Positions 53,425-64,000 of a DNA stretch of 64,000 nt are shown one piece after another. A model generated the notes under the pieces. That model saw nothing but the letters and a program-made list of their open reading frames with translations. It was not told the origin of the DNA and made no database searches. The stretch is from Selaginella tamariscina (taxonomy: Eukaryota; Streptophyta; Lycopodiopsida; Selaginellales; Selaginellaceae), in contig PUQB01000017.1 of NCBI GenBank assembly GCA_003024785.1, positions 62,001 to 126,000 of the forward strand, read 5' to 3'. The position numbers and the translations under genes are program-made. Numbering within the stretch: position 1 is the first letter of the stretch; each line of letters begins with the position of its first letter.

Positions 53425-56112
53425 TTTATGTGCAAGTTTTTCTCTTGCATAACCAAGAAAATTGCACGCATACTGAAATAAAAACAAAACTGATGAATGC
53501 ATATATATACATATACATCCGTGTAGTGTTAAGCCTGATATTTACGGACTAAATGAATATATATATAGAGAGAGAGAGAGAAGTTTAATAGTTTGTCCTG
53601 CTTACTTGTGTGATTGACTTGTCGTAGATATTTGTTGCATCATCAGCTCTATTCTCTCTAAGCTCCTTGAAGCTGATGCTCCGTCCGATTCACCTCGAGA
53701 TTCTCTGCTATATCCAATAATTGAAACTGAATTCATATAGGCACACACATACACACCCACACAAGCGGGTGATAACGTAATATCAAACAAGCAAATAATT
53801 GCTACGAAAAGCAAGCAAACACACATGCAAGCACACGCGCACACGCGCGCACACACACACACACACCTAGCGTTACTTTGTTGACTAGTTAAGCTCGTGA
53901 GACTTCTATCAGAATTTCTTGGGTTTTCCGTGAACAGTGGTCTTCTACAAGTCGGGCATGAATAGTTGTCTGCAAGGCCTTGATCCAGCCTGCGATAGAA
54001 GAAAACGATCATGTCTTGCCTTCGTACACACACACAAGGACACATGCATGCACACACGCAGAGAGAGAGAGACAGAGCATAAAAGTTGCTTTCTGCATAC
54101 ATCATCTATCATCATATTTACTGTCAACAGCACCTACTTCATATAATATATTATATATTTGAACACACATTAGCGGACAAAAGAATTAGAATAAGACAGT
54201 TTACCAGGAACGCAAACAGGATAAGTGGAAAAGATGAGCACAAGGAAGCCTCTTAGCTTTGGCCATTGGCTCCTGCAAAAGAACAACTTTCCCTGGTAAG
54301 CTTCTGCGTCTACACACACCACATACACACACAAAGCATTGCATAGTAAATAGACATACATATATATAGGGTGTCACTCTACGTTGTATGCATATTAAGA
54401 ATATGATATCCATATGTATATACACATTATATATAATGTAGCACAGATATTATATGCACAACCTTGCAAATGGCGCAATCATCATCGTATGAAAGCAGCT
54501 CCTCCTGTGACGCATCCGGAAGTGCTCCCTGCAAAGTGCTCATTGCAGTACGCATTTTCATGAATCCCTTGATTCGCTTAAGAATCGCACTTAACAATGC
54601 CTAAGAAAATAAAATAATAACAATACAAATTACAGTACGATTGTATGTGAATATATTTCATCTCCGTAATGTATTCTGTGTGTATCTGTGTAACGATAAG
54701 TAACGTTATTCGTGGTACTTACACGAAGGTTGAGAAACAGAATAGCATCCACAACTTGAAAAGCGAGCCCCCTTAACCACCAGATATGCAGGCAGTGACC
54801 GAGTGCCAACACCAAGCTGAGAATGTCCATTCCAAAGCTAAAGTTGCGAATCAACATTCCCTTCCACTCCCATGATGCACCTGAATTGAATACAAGATAC
54901 AAGTCAAGTGTATATACTATGTAAGAGTACGCTGTTAATTGATCTTTAAGGCTTGTCTATATACTTTGTATGTGTATGTACTACGTAATGGATATACCTG
55001 CAGCTGATCGATCAGACAGCTGAAAGCCGGTAAGACTTGCAGGAAGCGTTTCCGGACTCTGACGTTGCCATGTATCTAACAGCTGCATTCCATGCACGAG
55101 AACAGCCTGATACAAAGATTCATGAACATACAAGATACACAGTTTGTGTGTGTCCGCGTGTACCTGGAGAGTCTCAAATGCAATGCTGAGAGGCTCAAAG
55201 AGAAGTAGCATGAACGTGCTAACTCCTGTGTCTTTAAAAACCATGAGACAAATCTGAACCCTGCAAAAACACAACACAATCAAATATGAATTTTCAAACT
55301 CATAATCTAAACTCCATTTATCCATAGATGCACACAAACGACATATTTATGTGTGTGCACGATATACCACATATGTATTAGGAAGGTGAAAATATGTATG
55401 TGTATACCAAAACATGTCGCAGAGGAAAACCAACACAAGCACGGAAAAGACACGAATATGAGAGCTAATTGTCGCAGTCGGAGATGCATTGAGACGGTCT
55501 AACCGATCTCTTGCCAAACCTTGAAAAATCTTAAAGAAAATAAAACAAAAGTTAAATACATGATAACTTACATAAAATAGCCCAAAACATTGTGAATATA
55601 AAGACTAGTCATACCTTTAAGAATCCCAGTACTGCAAACCACGCAAGCCAGAGAGCTATTTGCATCATCTCAGGTTGGACAACCCATGTAAGAAACAAGC
55701 CCTGTTGGAAATGAAGTAAGCATATAGTACATTTTTCTACATTCAATGTATGTAGCGATTTACCTTGAAAAGAACATAGTTGATCATACGTTCCACAACT
55801 TTCTGAGTCTCGAGCAATGTGAGCGTCCGAAGAAGATGGCCTGCAAATGGAGAATTACATAAGTAAGACTTAAAAATCACACACACACACATCTCCGAAC
55901 CTTCATACAGAGAGCAAGAACGACGAAGAAGTTGACCAGTAGATTGGCAAGAAGAGCAATTGTCAAAGAAGACTGCAGTAGCAACTGAAGCAACGCTTTC
56001 CTCGGCTGCTCAGAAGAAATCCCCTTCTGAATCGCATTGTTTATCTGCCATACAATGCCCCTAAGCTGATCGCTGTGTACATAGCCACAAGAGATCCATA
56101 TCCCCCCGCCAT
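52743..56112 (-). CDS. RIN2/RIN3-like (gp78-type) RING-H2/CUE E3 ubiquitin ligase, about 13 exons
   Basis: Exons (minus strand): 55909-56112, 55764-55840, 55615-55701, 55409-55529, 55164-55260, 54998-55106, 54723-54880, 54463-54600, 54205-54272, 53867-53989, 53606-53707, 53090-53330 and 52743-52793, about 525 codons. Several hydrophobic segments form the N-terminal membrane region (TIALLANLLVNFFVVLALC; FMLLLFEPLSIAFETLQ; LGHCLHIWWLRGLAFQVVD). The RING-H2 finger reads CAIC, then CAHLFHLSCLRSW, then CPTC. A Ser-rich linker leads to a CUE domain (MVTMVRDVLPHVSDEVIIQ, ELRRTN) ending VNNLL. Arabidopsis RIN2/RIN3 have this layout and act as membrane E3 ligases in RPM1 immune signalling; the animal relative gp78 works in ER-associated degradation. 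The first exon MAGGYGSLVAMYTA does not stay in frame to the next block (shift at about 56050), so the total is 1 nt out of phase: sequencing indel, missed microintron or mutation. Confidence 0.92.
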
Positions 56113-58437
56113 AGCTAAAACACGAACAAAAGTATCGACTACAACGTCCGATGAACCCTATAGACCTGTCCGAGCTCATATTCATCCTCCTGAGCTCCGT
56201 TTCATTCGGATTTGCGTGTTTCTGCATCTAATCTACGAATTCTACACTAGACATGCACCGGATTGCATAGCGCCTTTGAAATCTCGATCTTTGGAGACAG
56301 AGCCCTATATTCTTCAAGGCGCACATCGATATACATATCGCGAGCTCACCAGCACCTGTTTTTCACAGAAAAAATCCCTCTTTTCTTCACAAAATCAATG
56401 TTTTCTGCCGGATTTGTAGAGATTTCTACACGGATTCCTGTACCTGGATTGACAAAAGCAGCGGCTTGCAAGAAGAACCTGACCCAGGAAGAACCCTAGA
56501 ATCTTGAACTACAGAGAAGGAGAAAAGTCGGAAGGATGATTGAATTTAGACACGTTTTATCTTAATTAATCTTACCTTAAACTGGATAGGCGTTGACCCA
56601 AAAAGGTTGACTGCAGTAATATATTAAAATTAAAAACAAATTGTACTGCAGCATATTCCTAGAATCTTGTAGGATTAGGATAATATTGATATACATAAAT
56701 TGACAAAAGAATTGCATACCGTTGTAACAGTTCCACAATAAACGATTATATACTATATAAATGTATAATACGAATTAATTTTTAATAATTATTAATTAGT
56801 AAACAGTAGGGAATATTGAGCATATTCCCATGAAATGAGCTTTCCTATATTTTGAATATGTTCATATCTGTGTGAAAAACTGTAACATCGGGAAAATGTA
56901 TTAGCAACAAATATTGCAGTCTTTAATCACACACACACACACACAATACACACACACACCAACATTCTTTATATTATTTCGGGGTAAAGAATAATTTAAA
57001 ATGAAGATGTCTATCATATTTTAACGGGTATATGAATATGCTTTCTAGATAATTTATATATATTATTTACCTGAGTATATACTTTTCCATACAAAGGTTG
57101 CTTAAATAATATTTAAACACTGTTTATATAATTCATTAAATTACTACTGAGTTTAGGATCATGTTGATCTTAGAGTTTGCTAAAAATACTTATTAATTTT
57201 AATTTTACTTAATTCATATATTAATCAATCAAAAAGTCGAATTTAGAATTTGTTTATTATCAATTTTATTTGATTTAAATATTATATTAAAAAGTCGATT
57301 AAGATGAGAAGGGGTGACGATCTTCATTTGAAATTGTAATCTATGACATTATTACTTATATATATTTATTAATAAGTATAATTTATTATAGAGTAATATT
57401 TAAATGTATTATTCAAATGTTTTTATTATTAAAAATTTTTAAATAAAGCTTACAACTAAAATAAAATTCAGTTAAAACTAATTTATATTATATCTATTAC
57501 TAAATCTTATAATGAAATTCTTTGATGTTTTAATAGTACTTAGTATATAAACATTGTAAAGTATTATGGTTTTCTTGCAGTTGTCTTAATCTTTTGCACT
57601 ATGCATGATATATTATTATTATTATTATTATTAACTATTTAACATTCTTGCTATCCTAAAACATATATTTTTGTGTAGTGCATGCTTAATATTTTGCACT
57701 ATGCAACATCTGTATAATATTATTTTTATTAACTATTTAACATTCATACTAGCTTAAGTATATTTTTTGTGTATGCATGCATAATCTTTTGTATATTCAT
57801 AATTATTATTAATTATCTACCATTCATATTTACGTGTATACTTTATGTTACATATATACTGTATAATATATACGTATATATGGTGTGCATATAATACATG
57901 CATAATATGCACGTTTATGTTTATATATGATACAAGTGTATAACATATACACAGCTTATACACATACAAATACTTGAATATAGGCAACTATACATTATAT
58001 GAACTGTAAACTTTAAAGTACATGAGTAATTAAATGTATATATATAGTTATCTGAATATTAATAACAAATGCATATATATAATTAAAACGTTAAAGAAGG
58101 TGTTTCATTAGGATTTTTTTTTATATTGTTACTTGGAAGCACAGTGAGTTTCTTTACTATTTGTTATTTACAAAATTTTAAAGTTCCCCCCACACACGTA
58201 TATACAATTTTTAACATATATGCAATTCCAATGTTAGGAATTCCTTTCTGTTATTAAACTAAATTTAATTTTTAAAACTTAGTTAAATTTTGATTTTTAT
58301 TTTGAACGGTCACTCTTTCTTTTTACTAACTTTATAAATGTATACAGCAGATTTATAAGTCTTATACTAATAGTATCTATGTAAGAAATGTGATATATAC
58401 ATTGATTATGTTATGCAATTTAGATATATGCACATGC

Positions 58438-58473
<36 letters not shown>

Positions 58474-60380
58474 TCTATTTTATGTATTTTGCACAAAGTT
58501 TAATGGTCCGTATATGTAAGTTTGATTAATTATTTAACAATTAATCTCTTTTTAAATATTAAGGATTATATTACCGTCTTAAGTTGCTATTTAAGTTAGT
58601 GATATTAATTGGCGTATGTGCAGTGCAATTTGGTACTAATCAGGGACTCATTTCAGATTGGGCTAGCCAATAAAATCTTTCACTCTTACAAAATATTTTA
58701 AATATTAATTAAGAATATTTTTTAAAATTATTTGTTTTTTTTTATATTATTGAACTTTAAAGGAAAGTATAATCATCATTTAAATTTTTAATAAAAACTA
58801 TGAGGTGCAATCTACTGGTTGAAAATAAGGGTATAAATAGTATTTATACAATAATTCTGTGCATTGTTTCAAAAAATTGATAATCTTTTGTCCAATGTGT
58901 ATTTCTTAAGAAAATTAAATGAAACTTTAATCATAACAAATAATATAGCTTTTATATTTTTTAATAATTTTTTTCTTCTATATTTTTTAATATCTCCTTG
59001 TTGCAAGTTCCACATTTGTACAAATGAAATCATTTTAACGTTTTGATTCTTTATAAAGAGCAAATGGTTCATTCTTAATATAAATATGTATACTTTAGTA
59101 TAATTATTTGTATAATATATTTAAATATAAAATGTATATGTGTGTTAAAATAATATATGTAGCTACTGTGGAGAACCTCTACGGTTTAGTTTATGAATAC
59201 ATATACATACCATGCAATCTCTCTTGTCAGTAATTTAATTATTTATAACTAGGGATAGATGTGTGTGTGCCTTACACATGTATCTAAATTAATTAAAATT
59301 GCAACTGTATGCTTTACCAATCAACCTCTTATTTATTTGTGTATTTATTTATGTTGTGCAATATCTATATAAAAATAAACTTTATATTATAACTTGGTTT
59401 AAATTAAGATTTAAAAACTAATTAGATGTTCTTTCACTCGTGTTTAATTCATACAAAGAACATAGTGTTTACAAAAGTTTTTAAATGTTAGTTTATATGT
59501 TTAAATCATACATAACTGTAACGAGAATACAAATAATATTCTAATTACATTTTAATAAGCATATGCTAAAGTATCTTTTTCATTTTCTCCCTATTGTACT
59601 AATATAACTTCATAATATATCAATTAGGACGTGAGTTCTTACTTTATTATGATAAAAAAAGTTAAATAAAAAAAATCAAATTAAACTAAAAACTATAATA
59701 TTATCATCTCAAGTGTAAGAAGACTCACTATATTTAAAAGTTTTAAGTTAATAACTCAATAATTTAAAACCACGTTATAATGTGTACATGTAATTTTAGT
59801 AAATGCTTATTTACATAATGAAGCAATTTTGAAATAAAAATCAAATACCACTCATATAAATTTTCATGTGACTCATAAATATACTAAAAATATACCAATT
59901 CTAAGGAATTGGTGCAGAGATATACAGAAGAAAGCGTTAAGAAATCAATATGTATATGTGATTTAATATTATAAAATACATTTTAATGTTGTGAAGTCAG
60001 TAAAAAAAATGCTTTAGAGCATTGAGTATCATATACCTATACAAAGATAGACTCATAACTAATAAACTAACTACATGTATATAAGATACAAAAATACACT
60101 CTTAACTATTGTGTAAGCATAAGAGACATGTATATGACATATATACTAGTATACATGTTACACTTACACATAACATCTCTGCAGCAATAGAGAGAGGAGT
60201 TGGCAATGCCTCTTCTGCGTCAACTAACATACGTGTGTGTGTGTGTCTATATGTATGTATGTAAGTTAATATATATAATAATTTTTACCTGTATTGGCTT
60301 GACAAACATATGTAATATGTGTATACATGCAATTATATAAAATATATGTAACATTATATCATCTATATCTAAATTAATTT
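56113..60380. other. AT-rich intergenic region
   Basis: The first 450 bp upstream of the E3 ligase is less AT-rich and likely holds its 5' UTR and promoter. The rest is AT-rich with (CA)n and (TA)n tracts. No coding gene recognised. Confidence 0.6.
57580..57840 (+). repeat. Three tandem copies of a unit of about 105 bp
   Basis: AATCTTTTGCACTATGCAT or a variant starts copies near 57588, 57690 and 57780. Each continues with a (TTA)n run and TTAACTATTTAACATTC. The third copy is the most diverged. Confidence 0.7.
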
Positions 60381-60453
60381 TGGAGGTGAGGGGCATCGAT
60401 CCCCTTACCTATCGCATGCAAAGCGATCGCTCTACCGTCTGAGCTACACCCCC
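60381..60453 (-). tRNA. tRNA-Ala (anticodon TGC)
   Basis: 73 nt on the minus strand: acceptor GGGGGTG with CACCTCC, A box TAGCTCAGACGG, anticodon loop TTTGCAT (TGC), T stem AGGGG/CCCCT. It differs from the tRNA at 52166-52239 at a handful of positions and shares its unusual T-loop ATCGATG. It lies in inverted orientation on the far side of the E3 ligase gene. Confidence 0.9.
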
Positions 60454-61277
60454 ATTTACTAAAGAATTTCTATATAAACATTTTATTATTTATTTAAAGT
60501 TAAATACATTTATAATTATATACTTTGTTATACATAGATTTAATATATACAAAGTATATATTTATAAAGGGAGTGATTATAAGAAATTAAAATGTATTTT
60601 AAAAGAACTCTTAATATGTTTATGTTTATGTAAAGGATTTAATACAGGATGTGTATAAGGAACATGCATATGTGTTATATATCATACTCTCTCTCATTGT
60701 TTTTTAAGTGTTTTTTTTATTTCAAATTTTCAAAAAGTTTAAATATCTATTTATTATTAAATAATTATATTTAATAATAATAGACAGTCTACCTTGAACA
60801 AACAATGCTAAATTTGCTAGTATATAATGGCTTAGCCTTAGTATAACAGAATTCATTGAAATAAGAAAAACAAATGCTTGCTTTTAAAATAAAAATAAAT
60901 GACTTTGAAAACTAAAAATTATTAATGCTATAATATAATATGCTATAAATCTCTCTCTCTCACACACCTTTGAAATTATTATAGTTTTAGTAATAATATT
61001 CTAAAATCTCTGTATCATATTTTAAATTCTATTCTGTAATTATACAAATTATTTAATAGTGTTATTGTAGGAGTACAGAAGATAAGATAATTAAGAAATT
61101 GAAATTACTACAAAATGCAAAGGAAATTATATAAATAAATGTATTTTTAAAAAAATGTTTAAATATTTAGTAGGTTGACTAGATAAAAAATGCATAACTA
61201 TATCTTTACTTCTTGATGGACTTCAATTATGGAATTCAGTTTAATTTTAAGCTTTATTATTTATTATCACACACAAA

Positions 61278-61333
61278 CAAGGTTCTTTAAAACATATATT
61301 GAAGTTTTCACTTGTACACAGGAGGCAAGCATA
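61278..61333 (+). repeat. 54-bp repeat R, copy 1
   Basis: CAAGGTTCTTTAAAACATAT continues into TTGAAGTTTTCACTTGTACA and CAGGAGGCAAGC. It follows a short CA run. Confidence 0.85.
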
Positions 61334-61335
61334 TA

Positions 61336-61373
<38 letters not shown>

Positions 61374-61401
61374 TTCTGTGTGTGTGTCTCACACACACAC
61401 A

Positions 61402-61455
61402 CAAGGTTCTGTAAACATATATTGAAGTTTTCACTTGTACACAGGAGACAAACAT
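61402..61455 (+). repeat. 54-bp repeat R, copy 2
   Basis: Same unit as copy 1, beginning CAAGGTTCTGTAAACATATA and containing GTTTTCACTTGTACACAGGA. It is separated from copy 1 by TA and TG/CA microsatellite. Confidence 0.85.
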
Positions 61456-61974
61456 ATACATATTAGTTATATATATATCATTCTGTATACACGTCCATAC
61501 ACATTGACAGAGAAGGGATGTGTGTGCCTGTGTGCGTTTTGTAAGTGCTGCGTTCAGAAACTTAACACAACACACCACACGTGCACGCACACACAGACAG
61601 TTTGTAATGGTTTCTAATCTTATATAATGACATGTTAATAAAGTTATTGTTAATCTAATTGTTTGTTGGCTATTTACATTTAATGTGTTTTAAGTCCTCG
61701 AAAATAATAATATTAATATGTATAAGTCAAAGAAGTTTCTCACATACGTCGTTATCAAAAATCGATGGTAAAAGCATACATGGTTTATAAGTTTTTAATT
61801 ATAAAGTTAAAATTTATCAAAAATTACAACTTAACCTTTAATGCTGCAAAGGTTTAACCTTTTTTTAATTATAATTATATGATTTTTTATGTACCTTAAC
61901 CTTTAAAATAATTAAAGGTATACAAATAAAAGTATATATATATATATTTACAAAAGCATTTGTTTAGGGTTGCT

Positions 61975-63084
61975 ATGGATCCTTTGATTGCAGATTTAAA
62001 CGAACTTGATGATTTAGAAGAGCTCCATAGTAAAGACGTAACGATACACGAGGACATACCAGGGAAGAAGACCACAGAGTACCATGAACTTTTAAACAAG
62101 TTTGAAAGGGGAGATGAACCTGCTTATGAATTAATTTTGGAATGGTTATCTGAATGTGAGCGTGAAATCCTTAGCCTTCACAGTTTCATATGTCGAAACT
62201 ACTGGACGAGGTTTTCAGAACTCGAGTCCATAGTCACACACCCCATGGACTATGCACGAGTAGTGAAGAGAATTGGAAAAGAAGAGGATATGACATCTAT
62301 AGATTTTAAAGATCTCGTTCCCACGTCCATAGCTCTTGTGTTATCCATGGTGGCCGCAGTAACAAATGGAAAGCCAGGAGTTAGAGATGACACGTTGATG
62401 GCTTGTGAGAGGTTGCTAGAGCTCGACAATGTGAAAGCCCAGGTCCTTAATTTGGTGGAGAAAGAGATGAACCAGATTGCTCCAAATCTGACGGCGATTA
62501 TTGGGAGTCGTTTAGCAGCAGAGCTCATGGCAGCAGCGGGTGGCTTGCATGTGTTGGCAAACATGCCGGCTTGTAATGTGCAAGTACTAGGTGCAAAAAG
62601 GGAACATTTAGCTGGGTTTTCCACAGTTCCTCATGTAGGGCTGATTTTTTATACAGAGGTTATCCAAAGGTGTCCTGCCTCCATCAGGTTGAGGGCATGT
62701 CGGCTTGTGTCGGGAAAAGCCACACTTGCAGCTCGTGTTGATGCAAACCAGGAGGATAACACAGGACTAACAGGAGGATCTTTAAAGGAGGAGATTGAGA
62801 AGAAGATTAAGAAATGGCAGGAGGCTCCACCTGTTAGCCAGCCAAAGTCCTTACGTGTGCCAGATTGTGGCTCAAACCAGAAGAACAGACGTGGTGGTCG
62901 TAGGGCGAGGAAAATGAAGGAGAGGTATGGGTTGACAGACATGCGAAGACTGGTTAACCGACTCAAGTTTGGTGTTCCCGAGCAAAGTTCCCTGAGAGAT
63001 GGCTATGGTGATGGCTATGGTATGCTGGGACAATCGGGATGTGGAAAGTTGCGGTTGAAGGTTAAAAAGACCAAGTTAATATGA
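61975..63084 (+). CDS. PRP31: PRP31-like U4/U6 snRNP protein, intronless and C-terminally shortened
   Basis: An uninterrupted 369-aa frame from ATG 61975 to TGA 63082-63084. It has the Prp31 layout: an acidic N-terminus (DLNELDDLEELHS), the NOSIC region (about residues 60-115, ELESIVTHPMDYARVVKRIG), and the Nop domain with IAPNLTAIIGSRLAAELM, AGGLHVLANMPACNVQVLG and CRLVSGKATLAARVDA. KKIKKWQEAPP and the basic RRGGRRARKMKERYGLTDMR block follow. The family binds U4 snRNA with 15.5K and bridges U4/U6 to U5 in the tri-snRNP. Plant PRP31 is nearly 500 aa; about 80-90 C-terminal residues are missing after YGMLGQSGCGKLR. Lack of introns among intron-rich neighbours suggests a processed retrocopy, yet the frame is intact, so it may be functional. 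No clear poly(A) tail is seen. Confidence 0.9.
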   Translation: MDPLIADLNELDDLEELHSKDVTIHEDIPGKKTTEYHELLNKFERGDEPAYELILEWLSECEREILSLHSFICRNYWTRFSELESIVTHPMDYARVVKRIGKEEDMTSIDFKDLVPTSIALVLSMVAAVTNGKPGVRDDTLMACERLLELDNVKAQVLNLVEKEMNQIAPNLTAIIGSRLAAELMAAAGGLHVLANMPACNVQVLGAKREHLAGFSTVPHVGLIFYTEVIQRCPASIRLRACRLVSGKATLAARVDANQEDNTGLTGGSLKEEIEKKIKKWQEAPPVSQPKSLRVPDCGSNQKNRRGGRRARKMKERYGLTDMRRLVNRLKFGVPEQSSLRDGYGDGYGMLGQSGCGKLRLKVKKTKLI

Positions 63085-63107
63085 TTTTTTTTGTTTTTTA
63101 CATTACC

Positions 63108-63181
63108 AACCTTAGCTCAGTTGGTAGGAGTCTTAGTTGCTAAGAATCGTTAGGTTGTTGGTTCGACTTCAGTAGGTTTCA
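63108..63181 (+). pseudogene. tRNA-like sequence (SINE head or tRNA pseudogene)
   Basis: A-box-like TTAGCTCAGTTGGTAGGAG and B-box-like GGTTCGACTTC occur at tRNA spacing, but acceptor pairing is only partial. The anticodon arm collapses to a tight stem (TCTTAG-TTG-CTAAGA) instead of a 7-nt loop. It begins about 24 bp after the PRP31 stop. It is not a functional tRNA as read. Confidence 0.55.
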
Positions 63182-63275
63182 AGAAAGACTAACTTGTAAT
63201 TATAATAAATTTAATAATAATTTTCACAAAGTTACATATGCATTGGACTCTCTCTCACACACACACGCTCGCGAG

Positions 63276-63329
63276 CAAGGTTGTGTAAAACATATATTGA
63301 AGTTTTCACTTTTACACAGGAGACAAGCA
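63276..63329 (+). repeat. 54-bp repeat R, copy 3
   Basis: CAAGGTTGTGTAAAACATAT, then TTGAAGTTTTCACTTTTACA and CAGGAGACAAGC. It is in the same orientation as the two copies upstream of the PRP31 copy, so the three copies bracket that gene. Confidence 0.85.
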
Positions 63330-63484
63330 GTGCACAGTACATAATCCAGCAGTACACACAGCTGCGGTTGGCAGTTCACAATACATATGCAATTGGAATA
63401 ATAAAGATGGTCCTCACAGATTTCGAGTCGCCCGCAACAAACCACATTACCAACAACAAACAATAATATTAATACAGTCTACCG

Positions 63485-64000
63485 GCAGCGGCAGGGAATC
63501 GGGGTGTTTCGTACTCAGACGTCCCCAGACAAATGGTACGTGGAGCTTGTGTTGGGCCGTACAATCCGTGCACGTGCCGGTTATGACTCAAACGTGGTGT
63601 GGAAGCAGGGTGCCTACACCGGTCCGGTACGGCCACTGAGACGGGCGACTAGAACGCCGGACATTGGCCTCTATGTTCTCAACCGCACGATGTGCCGGAG
63701 AGAATCGTGTGGCACGGATCTGCAGAGAGCTTGAGCACTCGCCAATGCATTGAACGCAGCGGTGTACCGCGCCAGGGCAAAGTGATACGCCACGTGGCAC
63801 CCGGGGGGGGGGGTACTTTGTCAACGCTCCGGTTTGCTCGTACTTATGGATGACTTGCAGTTGACACTGCTTCATGTGGAGAGGTTTCGTACTCTGTTGA
63901 GACTACGCTAGGAGAGCACCGTGCGGTGGACGATGGTGCACAGGGACTACCGTGGTGAGCATATTCCGGTTTGGGGAGGAATCTATCGGAGGGACAGAAG
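63485..64000. other. GC-rich island, unrecognised
   Basis: The composition changes abruptly from AT-rich to GC-rich at about 63485, and the island runs off the window. It contains an 11-base G run at about 63804-63814. A frame at 63504-63734 and short open segments near the end (for example MDDLQLTLLHVERFRTLL at 63847-63900) show no family I know. It may be the edge of another mobile element or a gene. Confidence 0.4.

Larger units (their letters stand above)
60454..61974. other. AT-rich intergenic region with two copies of a 54-bp repeat
   Basis: No gene seen. Copies of the 54-bp repeat described for 63276-63329 lie at 61278-61333 and 61402-61455, each next to a CA/TA microsatellite. Confidence 0.6.

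Noticed and set aside
56075-56419. Plus-strand frame antisense to the start of the E3 ligase
   Set aside because: It overlaps the first exon and 5' flank of a well-supported minus-strand gene and shows no domain.
62250-62966. Minus-strand frames opposite PRP31
   Set aside because: They are antisense shadows of the PRP31 coding region.

Overview
The window reads as nuclear DNA of a streptophyte (land plant or charophyte alga). Three multi-exon genes have plant-type products: plastid-type ornithine carbamoyltransferase, an HVA22/DP1-type membrane protein, and a RIN2/RIN3-like RING-CUE E3 ligase. Introns are GT-AG and full of (TA)n and (CA)n. There are nuclear-type tRNA-Ala genes, a chromodomain Ty3/gypsy element and a short TTTAGGG tract. 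I cannot name the species. Non-coding DNA is very AT-rich, so the few GC-rich tracts (retroelement, palindrome arrays, last 500 bp) stand out.

Layout. 1-4222: 3' part of a frameshifted Ty3/gypsy chromovirus ending in a 538-bp LTR. 4472-12293: a second, older gypsy element with about 1.8-2.0 kb LTRs and a decayed interior; further LTR pieces lie at 12.5 kb (minus) and 27.3 kb (plus). 13.3-17.6 kb, minus strand: two decayed genes, one HAD/FCP1-like and one joining a ParB-like module to a region resembling a DNA-methyltransferase core. 17.7-23.5 kb: a hairpin, a GC-rich palindrome array, microsatellite and AT-rich repeats, then a second array of the same palindrome. 23.7-26.7 kb, plus strand: a decayed DUF7869-type gene with an HTHEDID motif.

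26.7-30.5 kb is AT-rich with no gene seen. 30.5-35.6 kb holds the convergent pair HVA22-like (plus) and OTC (minus), whose stop codons are 53 bp apart. 34.9-52 kb contains partial duplications of OTC intron-1 and upstream sequence. 52.2-60.5 kb is the E3 ligase gene between two oppositely oriented tRNA-Ala genes. 61.3-63.3 kb is an intronless, C-terminally shortened PRP31 copy between copies of a 54-bp repeat, followed by a tRNA-like sequence. The last 500 bp is a GC-rich island I do not recognise.

Most unusual are the two arrays of the 18-bp palindrome GGCGGGATTAATCCCGCC. Both keep a spacing of about 44 bp although their spacers differ. They sit upstream of two divergent decayed genes, and another copy lies inside a 61-bp intron of the ParB/methylase-like gene. 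This suggests the parts of one undescribed mobile element, or of two related ones. No transposon ends or target-site duplications were identified, so this is a hypothesis. The ordinary genes do not form a pathway: OTC makes citrulline in the plastid, HVA22-like shapes ER membrane, the E3 ligase is an ER/plasma-membrane ubiquitin ligase, and PRP31 is a U4/U6 snRNP protein.
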